DNA of 64,000 nt from an uncultured Lachnospiraceae bacterium (GCA_900548905.1 URMK01000014.1:50143-114142), one strand, 5' to 3'; positions 50,490 through 59,473 are shown, counted from the stretch's first letter. A program made the numbers and translations. Notes: generated by a model not told the origin, from the sequence alone.

Positions 50490-51125
50490 TCATCCCTTCA
50501 TCTGCGGGTCAAATTTCCTGCGGACTTCAATATAAGCCAGGATCGCTTCCACCGTACCGTCAAAACCAAGTCTGGAGCTGTCCAGTGACAGATCGTAATT
50601 CAGGGCATTTTTCCATTCTTTCCCGGTATAGTATTTATAATAGTGTGCTCTGTATTCATCCGTTTTTGCGATGAGCTTTACCACTTCGTTCTCCGGCTGG
50701 CTGTTGACCTTCATAGCTTCACGCAGGCAAAAATCTGCCGGGGCATGGACAAAAACACGGGCGACACCGGGCATATCCTTCAATACGTGGTCTGCGCAGC
50801 GGCCGATCAGCACACAGGAGCCTTCGTCCGCCAGCTGGCGGATGATTTTGGCCTGGTAGTTAAACAGGTTATCGTCTCTTGTAAAGCCGGCACTTTCCGG
50901 GGACAGCAGTTTTGCGTTGTGATAGCCGCCTGTGAAAAAAGCACGCAGGCTGTGTGTTTTTTTCTCGTCCTGGAACAGGGTGGGATTGATGCCGCTTTCT
51001 TCGGAGGCCATTGAGATAATTTCCCTGTCATAGTAAGGGATCTGCAGGCGTTCGGCCAGCATTTTCCCGACGGTCCGGCCGCCGCTGCCATATTGGCGTG
51101 CAATGGTAATAATTGTTTTCTCCAT
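50490..51125 (-). CDS. Cytidylate-kinase-like family protein
   Basis: About 211 residues. The P-loop ITIARQYGSGGRTVGKMLAE at the N-terminus, the IPYYDREII segment and the LID-like GRCADHVLKDMPGVARVF match the cytidylate kinase-like family of Clostridia. The substrate may be a nucleotide or another phosphate acceptor. ATG at 51125 follows AGGAGG. It is the last gene before the terminator of the liv operon, 80 bases after livF, so co-transcription is likely but its link to amino-acid uptake is unknown. Confidence 0.8.
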   Translation of the reverse strand: MEKTIITIARQYGSGGRTVGKMLAERLQIPYYDREIISMASEESGINPTLFQDEKKTHSLRAFFTGGYHNAKLLSPESAGFTRDDNLFNYQAKIIRQLADEGSCVLIGRCADHVLKDMPGVARVFVHAPADFCLREAMKVNSQPENEVVKLIAKTDEYRAHYYKYYTGKEWKNALNYDLSLDSSRLGFDGTVEAILAYIEVRRKFDPQMKG

Positions 51126-51205
51126 AATATAAATCCTCCTGATTTTGCGTGGCAAAATGTGAGTTCGTTGACGAACAGGGGATTTCCCCCCTTTGCTCCG
51201 CCCGG

Positions 51206-51916
51206 TTATTCACCCAGGTACGCTTTTTTGATGGATTCATCATCAAGAAGGGCGCGGGCATCTCCTTCGTTAACAATTTTTCCGGTTTCCAGAACGTAGG
51301 CGCGGTTGGCGATGGAAAGCGCTTTTTTTGCATTCTGTTCCACAAGCAGGATGGTGACGCCCTGTTTATTGACTTCGGTAATAATATTGAAGATTTCCGT
51401 TACGAATAAGGGCGACAGGCCCATGGAAGGTTCATCCATGAGGATAATCCGCGGCTGTGCCATCAGTGCGCGGCCCATAGCCAGCATCTGCTGTTCCCCG
51501 CCGGACAGGGTGCCTGCCAGCTGGCGGGTACGTTCCCGCAGCCTGGGGAAACGTTCATACACCATTTCCAGGGTTTCGGCAATTTCTTTTTTATCTTTGC
51601 GGGTATAAGCACCCATCATCAGGTTTTCATATACGGTGAGGTTGGAGAACATCCGCCGTCCTTCCGGGACATGGGACATACCCAGCTTTACGATCTGGTT
51701 TCCGGGAACAGAGGAGATCTCTTTACCCTGAAAATTAATGGAACCGGATTTCGCAGGGAGAATGCCGCTGACAGTTTGCAGGGTGGTGGTCTTGCCGGCG
51801 CCGTTGGCGCCGATGAGGGCTACGATTTCGCCTTCGTCTACGTGGAAAGACAGACCCTTCAGCGCGTGGATCATGCCATAATATACATTCAGATTTTCTA
51901 CGGTAAGCATTGCCAT
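51206..51916 (-). CDS. livF: Branched-chain amino acid ABC ATPase LivF
   Basis: About 236 residues, one of the two cytosolic ATPases of the importer. Walker A GANGAGKTT is at about 36-44, the signature LSGGEQQMLAMGRAL and Walker B IILMDEPSMGL lie further on, and LLVEQNAKKALSIANRAYVL is the LivF-type C-terminal region. AAAGGAGG precedes the ATG at 51916. It lies 15 bases after livG on the same strand, in the order J-H-M-G-F. Confidence 0.93.
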   Translation of the reverse strand: MAMLTVENLNVYYGMIHALKGLSFHVDEGEIVALIGANGAGKTTTLQTVSGILPAKSGSINFQGKEISSVPGNQIVKLGMSHVPEGRRMFSNLTVYENLMMGAYTRKDKKEIAETLEMVYERFPRLRERTRQLAGTLSGGEQQMLAMGRALMAQPRIILMDEPSMGLSPLFVTEIFNIITEVNKQGVTILLVEQNAKKALSIANRAYVLETGKIVNEGDARALLDDESIKKAYLGE

Positions 51917-51931
51917 GAATTAAGACCTCCT

Positions 51932-52690
51932 TTAATCGCCCAGATAGGCTTTGATGACCGCCGGATCGTTCAGTACCTGGGCAGGTGTTCCTTCTGCCAG
52001 CAGTTTGCCGAAGTTCAATACGTACAGATATTCGCAGATACCCTGTACCAGCTTCATATCATGTTCGATGAGAAGGATGGTCACTCCGTATTTTTTGCGG
52101 ACAAGGCTGATGGTATCCATCAGTTCCCCGGTCTCGTTGGGATTCATACCGGCAGCAGGCTCATCCAGAAGAAGAAGCTTAGGGCTGGTGGCAAGCGCCC
52201 GGGAGATTTCCAGCTTGCGCTGTTTCCCGTAGGGCAGGTTGGAAGCCAGATCATAGGCGGAGCTGTCCAGGCCGAAAACACGGAGGATTTCCAGGGCTTT
52301 TTGATCCATTTCCTTTTCTTTCCGGGAATAGCTGCCCAGATGGAGCATACTTTCGGCCAGGGAGTAGGTCACCTGGTTGTGAAGGCCTGTTTTTACATTA
52401 TCGAGCACGGACAGCTTGGGGAAAAGGCGGATATTCTGAAAGGTACGGGCGACACCCATTTTACAGATGTCTGCCGGTTTTTTGCCGATCAGGTTTTTCC
52501 CGTCCAGGCGGATGCCGCCCTCCGTGGGCTGGTAAACACCGGTAAGCATATTGAATACGGTGGTTTTTCCGGCGCCGTTGGGACCGATAAGGCCCACCAG
52601 GCCGCCTTCCTCTATCTGCATGGTCAGTTCATCCACCGCCCGCAGGCCGCCGAAGGAGATGCTAAGTTTTGTTACGTCCAGCATTGCCAT
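51932..52690 (-). CDS. livG: Branched-chain amino acid ABC ATPase LivG
   Basis: About 252 residues. Walker A GPNGAGKTT is at about 37-45, followed by the LivG-specific NMLTGVYQPTEGGIRLDG, ARTFQNIRLFPKLSVLDNV and LLLLDEPAAGMNPNET. The C-terminal ILLIEHDMKLVQGICEYLYV is typical of LivG. It pairs with LivF below LivM and LivH. AGGAGGCAT precedes the start. The stop of livM is only two bases away, so translation is tightly coupled. Confidence 0.94.
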   Translation of the reverse strand: MAMLDVTKLSISFGGLRAVDELTMQIEEGGLVGLIGPNGAGKTTVFNMLTGVYQPTEGGIRLDGKNLIGKKPADICKMGVARTFQNIRLFPKLSVLDNVKTGLHNQVTYSLAESMLHLGSYSRKEKEMDQKALEILRVFGLDSSAYDLASNLPYGKQRKLEISRALATSPKLLLLDEPAAGMNPNETGELMDTISLVRKKYGVTILLIEHDMKLVQGICEYLYVLNFGKLLAEGTPAQVLNDPAVIKAYLGD

Positions 52691-52692
52691 AG

Positions 52693-53775
52693 TTATGCCT
52701 CCTCCTTATCAGATAATGCGGCCGTGTCCTTTGGCTTACCGGCGCGGCGGGCCGCCCGTTTTTCCAAAAGATGCGTTTTCAGGCCGGAGTTATTGAAGAT
52801 CATCATGGCGATGAGCAGAATCGCGTAAATAAGCATACGATAGTCGTTGAGGCCGCGCAGCATTTCCGGCAGAACCGTAAGCAGGGCGGCGGCAACGATG
52901 GAACCCCAGATATTTCCCAGCCCGCCGAGAACCACGAAAACCAGCACCAGGATAGAGGTGTTGAAATCGAATTTATTGGCTGTTACCGTAGAGAAATTCA
53001 TGGCATACAGGGTGCCTGCCATACCGGCAAAAGCGGCGGAAATAACAAAAGCCAGAAGCCGGTAACGCGTGGCGGAAACACCGATGCTTTCCGCTGCGAT
53101 GCGGTTATCCCTTACGGACATGACAGCGCGTCCTGTCCGGCTGTGGACGAGGTTCAGGATGAGGAACAGTGTGATGAGAATGAGGACGAAACCGGAAGTA
53201 AAGGTGGACATTTTGGTGACCCCGCTGACTCCCATGGGGCCGTTGATAATCATCTTTCCTTCTTCCTCCAGCGTGAAACGCTGTTCCAGAAGGCTGAAAT
53301 GGAGTCCGCTGCCATCCATTCCTATATAAAGCACATTAATAATATTTTTAATGATTTCACCGAAAGCGAGTGTGACGATTGCCAGATAGTCCCCCTTCAG
53401 ACGAAGGACGGGCACACCCACGATAACCCCGGCCAAAGCGGCGAAAATGCCGGCGATGACCATGGCAACAGCCAGCCGGAGAGGGGCAAAAGGGATCGCC
53501 TGTGCAAGGCTTGTGGTCACCACAATGCCGGTAAACGCGCCGACGGACATAAATCCTGCATGCCCCAGGGACAGTTCGCCCAGAAAGCCTACAGTCAGGT
53601 TGAGGGAAACCGCCATGACAATATAAGCGCATATGGGAACCAGCTGGCCCTTCAGGGAAGAGGATATATTTCCCGTGGATATCATGATCTGGATTATCAC
53701 ATAGGCAAGGATGACGATACCGAAGGAAATCAGGCTGTCGCGCCTGCCTGTCAGCAGTTTTTTCATAGATTTCAT
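52693..53775 (-). CDS. livM: Branched-chain amino acid ABC permease LivM
   Basis: About 360 residues with eight or more hydrophobic helices and the LivM-type sequence AGFMSVGAFTGIVVTTSLAQ, VPVLRLKGDYLAIVTLAFGE. It forms the channel with LivH. The C-terminal tail is basic (LLEKRAARRAGKPKDTAALS). GAGGTGAG precedes the ATG at 53775. It starts about 10 bases after the livH stop and ends two bases before the livG start. Confidence 0.93.
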   Translation of the reverse strand: MKSMKKLLTGRRDSLISFGIVILAYVIIQIMISTGNISSSLKGQLVPICAYIVMAVSLNLTVGFLGELSLGHAGFMSVGAFTGIVVTTSLAQAIPFAPLRLAVAMVIAGIFAALAGVIVGVPVLRLKGDYLAIVTLAFGEIIKNIINVLYIGMDGSGLHFSLLEQRFTLEEEGKMIINGPMGVSGVTKMSTFTSGFVLILITLFLILNLVHSRTGRAVMSVRDNRIAAESIGVSATRYRLLAFVISAAFAGMAGTLYAMNFSTVTANKFDFNTSILVLVFVVLGGLGNIWGSIVAAALLTVLPEMLRGLNDYRMLIYAILLIAMMIFNNSGLKTHLLEKRAARRAGKPKDTAALSDKEEA

Positions 53776-53786
53776 ACCGTCTCACC

Positions 53787-54668
53787 TCACACTTTCTCAT
53801 TGATATGTTTGCCCAGCAGCCCGTCAGGCTTGACGATGAGGACAAGGATAAGCATTGCAAAAACCACAGCATCAGAAAGCTGGGTGGAAATATATGCCTT
53901 TGCAAAAATTTCAATGATTCCCAGAAGAATACCGCCCAGCATAGCCCCCGGAATGGATCCGATACCGCCGAAGACAGCAGCGGTAAAGGCCTTGATGCCC
54001 GGCATGGAGCCGGTGGTGGGCATAAGCGTGGGGTAGGCGGAGCAAAGAAGGACACCGGCAACAGCCGCCAGCCCGGAGCCGATGGCAAAGGTTATGGAAA
54101 TGGTGGAATTCACGCTGATTCCCATAAGCTGTGCGGCTCCCTTATCCTCGGATACGGCGCGCATGGCGGTCCCTGTCTTGGTTTTTGTGGTGAACAGAGT
54201 CAGCGCTATCATAATGACGATACAGGCCAGGACGGTGACGATGGTAACACCGGAAATGGTCAGCTGTCCGTCAAAAAGCTTCAAAGACCAGTTCCCTACG
54301 ACGGAGGAGAAGGTCTTGGGGCTGGAACCCCAGATAAGAAGGGCGGCATTCTGCAAAAAGTAGGATACACCGATAGCTGTGATGAGTACGGCAAGGGAAG
54401 GTGCTTTGCGCAGAGGCTTATAAGCCAGACGTTCCACAACGATGCCCAGAGCGGTACAGACAACGATGGAAAGCAGGACGGATATAAAAGGGGAAAGGCC
54501 CAGATAGCTGGTGGTACAGAAGGATATGTAGGCCCCCACCATGATAACATCCCCGTGGGCGAAATTCAGCATTTTTGCGATACCGTAAACCATGGTATAG
54601 CCGAGTGCGATGATAGCATAGATGCTGCCCAGGCTGATGCCGCTGATCAGATACGATAAAAAGGTCAT
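53787..54668 (-). CDS. livH: Branched-chain amino acid ABC permease LivH
   Basis: About 293 residues, eight hydrophobic helices. The family start YLISGISLGSIYAIIALGYT, VYGIAKMLNFAHGDVIMVGA and the C-terminal VLIVKPDGLLGKHINEKV are diagnostic of LivH-type permeases. ATG at 54668 has GAGGTG seven bases upstream; an in-frame codon at 54677 is too close to it. It is separated from livJ by a 200-base gap containing a hairpin, which may lower its expression relative to the binding protein. Confidence 0.94.
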   Translation of the reverse strand: MTFLSYLISGISLGSIYAIIALGYTMVYGIAKMLNFAHGDVIMVGAYISFCTTSYLGLSPFISVLLSIVVCTALGIVVERLAYKPLRKAPSLAVLITAIGVSYFLQNAALLIWGSSPKTFSSVVGNWSLKLFDGQLTISGVTIVTVLACIVIMIALTLFTTKTKTGTAMRAVSEDKGAAQLMGISVNSTISITFAIGSGLAAVAGVLLCSAYPTLMPTTGSMPGIKAFTAAVFGGIGSIPGAMLGGILLGIIEIFAKAYISTQLSDAVVFAMLILVLIVKPDGLLGKHINEKV

Positions 54669-54797
54669 GGAATACACCTCGCTTTTTCTTGGTGTCGTTG
54701 GCCCAGGGCGACGGTCCGCGGGGCAGACAGCCGCCCTGCACCAACGACTTGATTAAGGAACCAGGGGTAACAGTCCGGATTTCCGGAACTGATACAA

Positions 54798-54838
54798 CAA
54801 GGGAGCAACCTATCGTGGAATGATAGCGCGCTCCCTTG
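54798..54838 (-). terminator. Hairpin between livJ and livH
   Basis: CAAGGGAGC at 54798-54806 pairs with GCTCCCTTG at 54830-54838, with an inner CTATC/GATAG stem. It lacks a T-tract on the minus strand, so it is more likely an mRNA-stabilising or partial attenuating structure that keeps the binding protein more abundant than the permeases. Confidence 0.6.
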
Positions 54839-54868
54839 CGGCAGTTGAATTATGACGGATCCGTTATC

Positions 54869-56131
54869 TTACAGACCTACATAAGTACCGTTTTCGATAA
54901 TCATACCCTTGGGGCTCTTGGAAACTGCACCGGTGGTATCCCAGGTTACGCCGTTGCCGGTAAGGCCGTCAAAGGTCAGGGAAGGGAAAGCCTGGATCAT
55001 CAGGTCACACAGTTCTTCGGCAGTCTTATCCGCCGTTGCACCGGCGGCTTCGAGGGCGGCCTTGTAGGCATAAATACAGTCATAAGCATCTGCGGCAAAC
55101 TGGTTGGGGACATCGCCGAACTGCTCTTTGTATTTGCTTACGAAGCTCTGGGTCTTTGCATCCTCTGCATCCGCATTGAAGGGGGTCAGCAGCATTACGC
55201 CTTCTGCCAGGGAGGTATCGAAGCCTTCCAGGGTCAGGATTCCGTCCATGCCGTCAACGCCGAATACGGTAGGAGTGTAGCCCATGTCGCTCGCCTGCTT
55301 GAGAATCAGGGAAGCGGGCTGATAATAAATAGGCAAGAACAAAAGATCTGCGCCTGCATTTTTAGCTTCTCCCAGCTGAACGGAGAAATCATTGGAGCTC
55401 GCATCCGTGAATGTGGTTGCGGATACGATTTCCAGCCCCTTGGTTTCCGCCTGGGCTTTGAATTTCTCATAAATTCCGCTGGAGTATACATCGTCGTTCC
55501 GGTAAATAACGGCAATCTTTGTACCCAACTGCTTTTCCGCTATGTAATCGGCGGAAGCGGTACCCTGGTTGGGATCCGCGAAACACATCTGGTATACGTT
55601 ATCCTTTCCGTCGGTTACAGCCGTAGAGGATGCGGAAGGGGTCAGGGCAAAAATACGGTCTGCAAAATGCTCCGTGGAAATCGCTTCACAGGGCTTCGTG
55701 GTAACGGAACCGAGGGAAAGCTGGATTCCCCAGTCCTTCAGGGCATTGTATGCGGAAACCGCTTTTTCCGGGTCATTTTCATCATCTTCGTATTTCAGTT
55801 CAAACTGGATGGCTCCGCCTTCTGCATTGATTTCATCAACGGCAATCTGTGCGCCGTTTTTAACCGCATTTCCGTAAATGGCAGCAGCGCCTGTAAGCGG
55901 TGCAGTGCCGCCGATTTTAAATACACCGCCGGCAGCTGTGCTTCCTGCTGTGTCTGCGGCAGCGCTTTCGGTGGTATCCGCAGCAGCGCTGTCCGCCGCG
56001 TCGGTACCTGCCTGAACGGATTCCGCAGGGGCTGCCGGTGTCGTCTCAGCAGTGGCGCCTGTGTTACCGCAGCCCGCAAGGATACCGGTGCACATAACGG
56101 CAGCGCAGAAAATACTAAGTGCTTTTTTCAT
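54869..56131 (-). CDS. livJ: Branched-chain amino acid binding lipoprotein LivJ
   Basis: About 420 residues. The signal peptide ends in the lipobox ILAGC with Cys21, so the protein is anchored outside the membrane. A low-complexity Ala/Thr/Glu linker (30-70) precedes the periplasmic-binding-protein type I domain (IGGTAPLTGAAAIYGNAVKN, PSASSTAVTDGKDNVYQMCF). The ligand is probably leucine, isoleucine or valine, but related hydrophobic amino acids cannot be excluded. AGGAGG precedes the ATG. It is first in the operon. Confidence 0.93.
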   Translation of the reverse strand: MKKALSIFCAAVMCTGILAGCGNTGATAETTPAAPAESVQAGTDAADSAAADTTESAAADTAGSTAAGGVFKIGGTAPLTGAAAIYGNAVKNGAQIAVDEINAEGGAIQFELKYEDDENDPEKAVSAYNALKDWGIQLSLGSVTTKPCEAISTEHFADRIFALTPSASSTAVTDGKDNVYQMCFADPNQGTASADYIAEKQLGTKIAVIYRNDDVYSSGIYEKFKAQAETKGLEIVSATTFTDASSNDFSVQLGEAKNAGADLLFLPIYYQPASLILKQASDMGYTPTVFGVDGMDGILTLEGFDTSLAEGVMLLTPFNADAEDAKTQSFVSKYKEQFGDVPNQFAADAYDCIYAYKAALEAAGATADKTAEELCDLMIQAFPSLTFDGLTGNGVTWDTTGAVSKSPKGMIIENGTYVGL

Positions 56132-56176
56132 AATTAGTTCCTCCTCATATATTTAGTATGGTGAACAATTGTCTCT

Positions 56177-56220
56177 GACAGAAACACATCTGTCTTTCTG
56201 AACAATTTGGTTGTATTATA
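56177..56220 (-). promoter_or_regulatory. livJ promoter and adjacent inverted repeat
   Basis: On the minus strand, TATAAT at 56220-56215 is a good -10 box; the -35 region is weak. Downstream, GACAGA at 56177-56182 and TCTGTC at 56189-56194 are perfect inverted half-sites. TGAACAATT occurs twice (56162-56170 and 56199-56207). Transcription would start near 56208, so these sites could bind a regulator of the liv operon. Confidence 0.55.
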
Positions 56221-56355
56221 CACCAGTTTCTATAGGTAGGCATAACTTTTTTGCATATTTTAATTTTTTCGGCATTTTTTCGGCTTTTAGGGTTGTATTT
56301 AGAAAGATTTTCGGCGATATGGCATGGGAAAGAGAAAAGATTGGATAATATTGGG

Positions 56356-56489
56356 CCTGAGTACCGTCCGTCCGGCCTAAAACGCAGCGGTACTGAGATA
56401 GCAAAAGGGATAAACGCAGCGGATAAACGGAATACTAGATGCAGGAAGGGCAGCGGGCGGAGGGCCATTTGGCCACTGCGAAGTTTGAG
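56356..56489. repeat. Composite palindromic repeat before the symporter
   Basis: The first part (56357-56395) is an inverted repeat CTGAGTACCG...CGGTACTGAG containing TCCGGCCTAAAACGC, related to the core of the elements at 9362 and 48835. The second part (56451-56489, CAGCGGGCGG... GCGAAGTTTGAG) recurs in opposite orientation at the right edge of the window. The 528-bp gap holds these, the livJ promoter and the remnant at 56508. Confidence 0.65.
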
Positions 56490-56507
56490 TATGTTATTGA
56501 AACATGA

Positions 56508-56663
56508 ACGTATCTGGATAACGGGATCCCAGGGACAGGTGGGCCTTCTTTCGCCGTTCTGGATAATCTGATGCTCCGCCTTGACGGGATAGAACTGCCG
56601 GTTTCCCGGGAGACGGCGCGGAGGACTATAGGAAGCATACGTTCAGGGGAAGAGGATAAATGA
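56508..56663 (+). pseudogene. Truncated gene coupled to the symporter
   Basis: An open frame without a credible start reads YLDNGIPGTGGPSFAVLDNL, RLDGIELPVSRETARRTIGS, IRSGEEDK and stops at the TGA that overlaps the symporter ATG (ATGA at 56660-56663). The four-base overlap is typical of a coupled operon gene. Upstream the frame hits a stop at 56505-56507 and then repeat sequence, so the first part of the gene appears to have been lost at the repeat junction. Family unrecognised. Confidence 0.55.
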
Positions 56664-57964
56664 GAAAAAAGAAAAAGAATCTGACGACGGTTATTTTTAT
56701 TGCCCTTCTTTGCGGGGCTCTTACCGGTCTGGCGCTGAATCTGTGGATCCCGGCAGGGTATTTCCGGGATACGGTTATCATTGACGGTATTTTTTACGTG
56801 ATTGGACAGGGGTTTATCCGCCTGATGCAGATGCTGGTGGTCCCTCTTGTATTCTGTTCTCTTGTCTGCGGCAGTATGGCCATAGGGGATGCCAAAAAGC
56901 TGGGCAGGGTGGGCGTGAAAACCATAGGTTTCTATCTGCTGACTACAGCGGTGGCTATCAGTGCGGCAATTTTCCTTGCCGGCCTGATTAATCCCGGTCT
57001 GGGGCTGGATCTGGAGAAAATACAGGGGACGGAAACCGCGGCTGCGGAAAAAACAAACTTTGTGGATACGGTTTTGCATATAATTCCCACCAATCCCCTG
57101 GAGGCTTTGGCGAAGGGGGAAATGCTGCCGATTATCCTTTTTGCCCTGATTCTGGGAGTCATCCTGGCTCACCGGGGAGAAAAAGCGTATACGGTTTCTT
57201 CCTTTTTCAGCCAGTTTAATGATATAATGATGGATATGACGATGGGCGTTATGACGCTGGCTCCCGCAGGGGTGTTTTGTCTGATTGCCAGAACATTTGC
57301 GGGCCTGGGACTAGATGCGTTTGTCCCTCTGCTGAAATATATGCTTGCCGTTTTTCTTGCATTGGCCGTACAGGGGCTTGTGGTGTATCAGGTGCTCCTG
57401 AAACTGTTTACGGGGCTGAGCCCGATCCGGTTCCTGCATAAATTTGCCCCCGTGATGGCTTTTGCTTTCTCCACCGCCACCTCCAATGCCGCCATTCCCC
57501 TTTCCATTGATACCCTTCATAAAAAAATGGGAGTGAGCAAGAAAATATCCTCCTTCACAATCCCTCTGGGCGCCACCATCAATATGGACGGTACGGCGAT
57601 CATGCAGGGAGTCGCGGTGGTATTTGCGGCGCAGGCCTTCCATATACAGCTGTCTGCAGCGGATTTCCTGACAGTAATAGCCACCGCCACCCTTGCTTCC
57701 GTGGGAACGGCAGGTGTGCCAGGCGTGGGTCTGATAACCTTGTCTATGGTATTTCAATCCGTTGGGCTGCCTGTGGAGGCTATCGGCCTGATTATGGGGA
57801 TTGACCGGATTCTGGATATGACAAGGACCGCAGTCAATATCACAGGGGATGCGGTATGCACTACAATTGTGGCGAAACAGGACGATGCGGTGGATGTGGA
57901 TGTTTTCAACAGAAAGGATGCCGGGGATCCCATGCCGGACAGACGCCGGCGGGAAGGCAGATAA
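56660..57964 (+). CDS. Dicarboxylate/amino acid:cation symporter
   Basis: About 434 residues of the DAACS (GltP/DctA-like) type. Family landmarks are present: GQGFIRLMQMLVVPLVFCSL in the first third, the serine-rich hairpin MAFAFSTATSNAAIPLSI, the NMDGTA motif in ATINMDGTAIMQGVAV and the substrate-binding MGIDRILDMTRTAVNITGDA. It takes up glutamate, aspartate or C4-dicarboxylates with H+ or Na+. ATG at 56660 overlaps the stop of the upstream remnant; it may have lost its original promoter context. Confidence 0.93.
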   Translation: MRKKKKNLTTVIFIALLCGALTGLALNLWIPAGYFRDTVIIDGIFYVIGQGFIRLMQMLVVPLVFCSLVCGSMAIGDAKKLGRVGVKTIGFYLLTTAVAISAAIFLAGLINPGLGLDLEKIQGTETAAAEKTNFVDTVLHIIPTNPLEALAKGEMLPIILFALILGVILAHRGEKAYTVSSFFSQFNDIMMDMTMGVMTLAPAGVFCLIARTFAGLGLDAFVPLLKYMLAVFLALAVQGLVVYQVLLKLFTGLSPIRFLHKFAPVMAFAFSTATSNAAIPLSIDTLHKKMGVSKKISSFTIPLGATINMDGTAIMQGVAVVFAAQAFHIQLSAADFLTVIATATLASVGTAGVPGVGLITLSMVFQSVGLPVEAIGLIMGIDRILDMTRTAVNITGDAVCTTIVAKQDDAVDVDVFNRKDAGDPMPDRRRREGR

Positions 57965-58014
57965 GGCTTGCTTTCAGAAAAAGAAACCGCTATGATGATA
58001 GGAGGAAAATGAAA

Positions 58015-58389
58015 ATGAAATTTGAAGAACTGACGGATATTGCTTACCGGACATTAAATCCCAGGGAGCTGTCGGAAGGTGCCAGTGCCGGAAGCGTGGC
58101 GGCTGCTCTGCTTACGGATCAGGGGAATGTATACAGGGGTGTTTGTATCGATACACCCTGTTCCATGGGCTTTTGTGCGGAGCACGCGGCGATTGCGGCT
58201 ATGGTTACCGCGGGGGAAAGCCGGATAGTAAAACTGGTGGCAGTGAACCGGGAGGCAGGGATTGTACCGCCCTGCGGACGGTGCCGGGAATTTATGTACC
58301 AGATCAACCATGCAAATCTGGACTGCCGGATACGGCTGAAGGATAAGGAGCTTACGCTGGAGGAACTTTTGCCGGAACGGTGGGAATGA
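58015..58389 (+). CDS. Cytidine-deaminase-like zinc enzyme
   Basis: About 124 residues. The zinc site Cys-Ala-Glu-His (FCAEHAAIAAMV) and the second motif PPCGRCREFMY are the two halves of the cytidine deaminase signature, with the Glu as proton shuttle. The SAGSVAAALLT segment is common to this branch. It may deaminate cytidine, a blasticidin-like antibiotic or a modified nucleoside. ATG at 58015 is nine bases after AGGAGG; ATG at 58009 is only three. Located between a symporter and a dehydrogenase, without an obvious pathway. Confidence 0.83.
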   Translation: MKFEELTDIAYRTLNPRELSEGASAGSVAAALLTDQGNVYRGVCIDTPCSMGFCAEHAAIAAMVTAGESRIVKLVAVNREAGIVPPCGRCREFMYQINHANLDCRIRLKDKELTLEELLPERWE

Positions 58390-58444
58390 ATGTAAAATAT
58401 CCCGCGGCAAGCCGGCGGGAATAAAAAGGAGAGGGTATGGTAAA

Positions 58445-59470
58445 ATGAAAAGTGCGGTATTTTACGGAAAACATGAGGTAAGGGTTGAGGAGCATGCACT
58501 GCCGCAGACAGGTCCGGAGGAAGTGCTGATTCAGGTGAAAGCCTGCGGGGTATGCGGAACGGATGTACATATTTATGAAGGGGACAAGGGCGCTGCGGAA
58601 GTGACGCCGCCCACCATATTGGGGCATGAATTTTCCGGCGTGGTGGTGAAAACAGGAGAACGGGTCACCGGTTTCCGGGAAGGGGACAGAGTCTGCATCG
58701 ATCCCAACTGCTACTGCGGAGCCTGCGAGGCATGCAGAAACGGTGCCGCTCATTTCTGCGGACACATGATAGGATACGGGACTACGGTAAACGGCGGTTT
58801 TGCGGAATATTGTGCCGTGAATTACCGGCAGGTTTACCGGCTGGGGGATAAAACCACTTTTGAACAGGGAGCCATGGCCGAGCCTGTGGCCTGCTGTCTG
58901 CACGGACTGGATATGTGCGAAATCAGGCCCGGCCACCAGGTTGTGGTCATAGGGGGCGGTATGATCGGGCTTCTTATGGTTCAGCTGGCAAAGCTGGCCG
59001 GGGCGGCTAAGGTCGCTCTGCTGGAGCCGGTGGAAGGGAAAAGAGAAGTGGGAAGGAAGCTGGGAGCCGATATCTGCATTGATCCGATCCATGAGGATGT
59101 GAAAGCGGTTCTTGAAGGGGCCGGAATGACCTGGGTGCAGACGGTTATTGAGTGTGTGGGACGCCCGTCCACTATCGAACAGGCAATTGCTATTGCAGGG
59201 AAGAAAGCGGTGGTGATGATGTTCGGGCTGACGAAGCCGGAAGAAACGGTTTCTATAAAGCCCTTTCAGATATTCCAGAAGGAGCTTGTGCTCAAGGCAT
59301 CTTATATCAATCCGTACACCCAGAAGAGGGCGCTTGATTTGATCGATTCCGGCCGTCTGGATGTGAGCAGCATGATATATGACGTCTGCGGCCTGGAACA
59401 GCTGGAGGATATCCTGAGCCGTCCGCAGCTGCGGGCAAACGGCAAATATATTATAGCTCCTGATAAATAA
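58445..59470 (+). CDS. Zinc-dependent medium-chain dehydrogenase
   Basis: About 341 residues. The catalytic zinc site is CGVCGTDVHIYEG with GHEFSG, the structural zinc cysteines are CYCGACEACRNGAAHFC, and the NAD-binding turn is VVIGGGMIGLLMVQLAKL. The set matches sorbitol/threonine/galactitol-type dehydrogenases. The exact polyol or alcohol is unknown. AAGGAG at 58430 is the site. It is the last plus-strand gene before the convergent PepSY gene. Confidence 0.93.
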   Translation: MKSAVFYGKHEVRVEEHALPQTGPEEVLIQVKACGVCGTDVHIYEGDKGAAEVTPPTILGHEFSGVVVKTGERVTGFREGDRVCIDPNCYCGACEACRNGAAHFCGHMIGYGTTVNGGFAEYCAVNYRQVYRLGDKTTFEQGAMAEPVACCLHGLDMCEIRPGHQVVVIGGGMIGLLMVQLAKLAGAAKVALLEPVEGKREVGRKLGADICIDPIHEDVKAVLEGAGMTWVQTVIECVGRPSTIEQAIAIAGKKAVVMMFGLTKPEETVSIKPFQIFQKELVLKASYINPYTQKRALDLIDSGRLDVSSMIYDVCGLEQLEDILSRPQLRANGKYIIAPDK

Positions 59471-59473
59471 AAC

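Noticed and set aside
51671..52828. 385-codon plus-strand frame opposite livF and livG
   Set aside because: It spans two genes and their gap on the other strand and its translation has no domain; it is a coding-strand shadow.
52771..56137. Long plus-strand open frames opposite livM, livH and livJ
   Set aside because: They are complements of the liv genes, have no ribosome sites and give low-complexity, His/Gly/Cys-rich translations; the minus-strand genes have clear family motifs.
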